DNA of 64,000 nt from NCBI RefSeq assembly GCF_900116005.1, contig NZ_FOYI01000007.1, positions 124,001 through 188,000 of the forward strand. Reading direction: 5' to 3'. The notes below the pieces were generated by a model that had not been told where the DNA came from, made no database searches, and saw nothing but the letters and a program-made list of their open reading frames with translations. Of this stretch, positions 62,815 to 64,000 are shown piece after piece. Position 1 is the first letter of the stretch. Every line of letters starts with the position of its first letter. Both the position numbers and the translations under genes were made by a program. Origin of the DNA: Poseidonocella sedimentorum (GTDB lineage Bacteria > Pseudomonadota > Alphaproteobacteria > Rhodobacterales > Rhodobacteraceae).

Positions 62815-63579
62815 ATGATTCTTTCGGGACAAACGGCAGTTGTGACGGGTGCGGGCAGTGGCCTTGGGGCCGCGACCGCGCGGCATCTGGCGTCATTGGG
62901 GGCCAAGCTCGCCTGCATCGACCTGTCGCAGGAGAGCGCCGCGGCCACCGCGGCCGAGATAGGCGGGCTTGCCATCGCCGCCGATGTCTCCGACGAGGCC
63001 GCCGTGGACGCGGCCTTTGGCCAGATCGGCGAAAAGCTCGGCACCCCGCGCATCGCGGTGTCCTGCGCCGGAATCGGGACCGCCGGCCGGATCCTGCCGC
63101 GCGACGGCAGCCTGACCATCGACAGCTTCGAACGCACGCTTCGGATCAACCTGCTCGGCACATATACGGTCATGAGTGTCGCCGCCCGGGCGATGGCCGC
63201 GGCCGATCCGATCGATGACGACGGCGCGCGCGGGGTGATCGTCAATACCGCCTCCGTCGCCTATGAGGATGGCCAGATCGGACAGGCCGCCTATTCCGCC
63301 TCCAAGGGCGGTGTCGCCTCGATGACGCTTCCCGCCGCGCGGGAGCTGGCGCGGTTCGGCATCCGCGTGGTGACGATCGCGCCCGGCCTGTTCGAGACCT
63401 CGATGAGCGCGGGCCTGCCCGATGACATCCGCGCCGACATTCTCAAGAACGTTCCCTTCCCATCCCGGATGGGCAACGCCGAAGAATACGCGCGCCTTGT
63501 GCAGAGTATCGTCGAGAACCCGATGCTGAACGGCACGGTGATCCGGCTAGATGCCGCCGCCCGTATGCCGATCAAATAA
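62815..63579 (+). CDS. SDR family dehydrogenase, probable 3-hydroxyacyl-CoA dehydrogenase
   Basis: NAD(P)-dependent short-chain dehydrogenase of 254 residues. ATG 62815 follows GGGAGGACGAG; an upstream ATG at 62800 is less likely. The cofactor motif is VVTGAGSGLGAATARHLASLG near residue 9. DVSDEAAVDAAF, the NAG-like SCAGIG, Ser in NTASVAYEDGQIG, and the catalytic YxxxK (YSASKGG near residue 160) are present. PGLFETSM and FPSRMGNAEEYARLV resemble HSD17B10-type 3-hydroxyacyl-CoA dehydrogenases, which fits the enoyl-CoA hydratase gene that follows. Confidence 0.88.
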   Translation: MILSGQTAVVTGAGSGLGAATARHLASLGAKLACIDLSQESAAATAAEIGGLAIAADVSDEAAVDAAFGQIGEKLGTPRIAVSCAGIGTAGRILPRDGSLTIDSFERTLRINLLGTYTVMSVAARAMAAADPIDDDGARGVIVNTASVAYEDGQIGQAAYSASKGGVASMTLPAARELARFGIRVVTIAPGLFETSMSAGLPDDIRADILKNVPFPSRMGNAEEYARLVQSIVENPMLNGTVIRLDAAARMPIK

Positions 63580-63593
63580 GGAGCTTTCCGCCC

Positions 63594-64000
63594 GTGCCGC
63601 AGCCACACCCCACCCCTGAGCCCAAGCTCCTGACCATCGAGCGCGACGGGCCCCTCGCGATCCTCACGATGAACCGGCCCGACAAGCGCAACGCCATGTG
63701 CGACGCGCTGCTCGCGGCGCTGGAGGCCTTCTTCAGCGCCCCGCCCGAGGGCGTGCGCGCGGTCGTGCTGACCGGCACGGCGGGGCACTACTGCTCGGGC
63801 CTCGATCTTGGCGAACACGTCGCCCGCGATGCCGAGGGCACGATGCGCCATTCGCGCAACTGGCACCGGGTGATGGATGTGATCCAGTTCAGCGGCCTGC
63901 CGGTGATCTCGGCCATGTTCGGCGCGGTGATCGGCGGCGGGCTGGAGCTTGCGGCCGCGACCCATGTGCGCATCGCCGAGCCGTCGACGATCTTCCAGCT
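63594..64000 (+). CDS. enoyl-CoA hydratase/isomerase family protein, truncated by the right edge
   Basis: The first 135 codons of a crotonase-fold enzyme. GTG 63594 follows AAGGAG. LLTIERDGPLAILTMNRPDK and RNAM begin the fold. The first oxyanion-hole segment is SGLDLGEHV, and the second is GAVIGGGLELAAATHVRIAE, containing the GGGLEL pattern. The start is 14 bases after the SDR stop, so the two form an operon under the divergent TetR regulator, pointing to acyl-CoA (fatty or aromatic acid) degradation. Confidence 0.9.
   Translation, partial: MPQPHPTPEPKLLTIERDGPLAILTMNRPDKRNAMCDALLAALEAFFSAPPEGVRAVVLTGTAGHYCSGLDLGEHVARDAEGTMRHSRNWHRVMDVIQFSGLPVISAMFGAVIGGGLELAAATHVRIAEPSTIFQ

Overview
The window looks like chromosomal DNA of a Rhodobacteraceae-type alphaproteobacterium. 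It is GC-rich and densely packed. It has a class I lysyl-tRNA synthetase, two LexA boxes of the alphaproteobacterial GTTC-N7-GTTC type, a DUF1127 gene followed by CCUCCUCCC hairpins (the CcaF1/CcsR arrangement known from Rhodobacter), and a VPEID-CTERM-like sorting signal. Species cannot be named from the sequence alone. All identifications come from reading motifs and protein similarity by eye; no searches were run.

Layout. 1-2452: a TRAP transporter (large subunit cut by the left edge) with an N-formylglutamate amidohydrolase, divergent from an RpiR-type regulator (2611-3474). 3522-7736: DUF1330 protein, alaS and recA on the minus strand; recA has a promoter with a LexA box. 8005-10514: DUF3572 protein, a PleD-like diguanylate cyclase and an unknown protein. 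10511-22560: the division and cell wall (dcw) cluster on the minus strand, mraZ-rsmH-ftsL-ftsI-murE-murF-mraY-[insert]-murD. The insert, on the opposite strand, holds a large SdrD-B-like protein with a C-terminal thioester-domain-like region and a 70-residue VPEID-CTERM-like protein. 22561-23886: the long mraZ leader, the DUF1127 gene and six CCUCCUCCC hairpins. 24043-28059: a UvrD/PcrA helicase with a LexA box, and glutamate dehydrogenase. 28206-33546: a membrane protein, a small lipoprotein, hom, glpX and recJ.

33619-35814: a decayed accessory islet between tRNA-Glu(TTC) and tRNA-Gly(CCC), with a tyrosine-recombinase tail, two fragments of IS3-type transposase and a two-gene cassette of unknown function. 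35886-40419: pobA with its AraC-type regulator, then a secreted-type beta-helix protein. 40526-44874: a DUF4864 pseudogene, class I lysK, a TerB-like gene and an ABC exporter. 45140-52589: alanine/Na+ symporter with a universal stress protein, meaB, hrpB, tadA and an RluB/RsuA-type pseudouridine synthase.

52713-58246: a tight six-gene operon of a 27-residue membrane microprotein, XpaC-like, TelA-like, DUF2927 lipoprotein, SPFH/GYF_2 and zinc-ribbon membrane proteins. Together with the dcw insert this is the best candidate for an incompletely described system. 58325-64000: fructokinase-dtd, a secreted alpha/beta hydrolase divergent from a membrane AraC-type regulator, a TetR regulator divergent from an SDR dehydrogenase, and an enoyl-CoA hydratase cut by the right edge.
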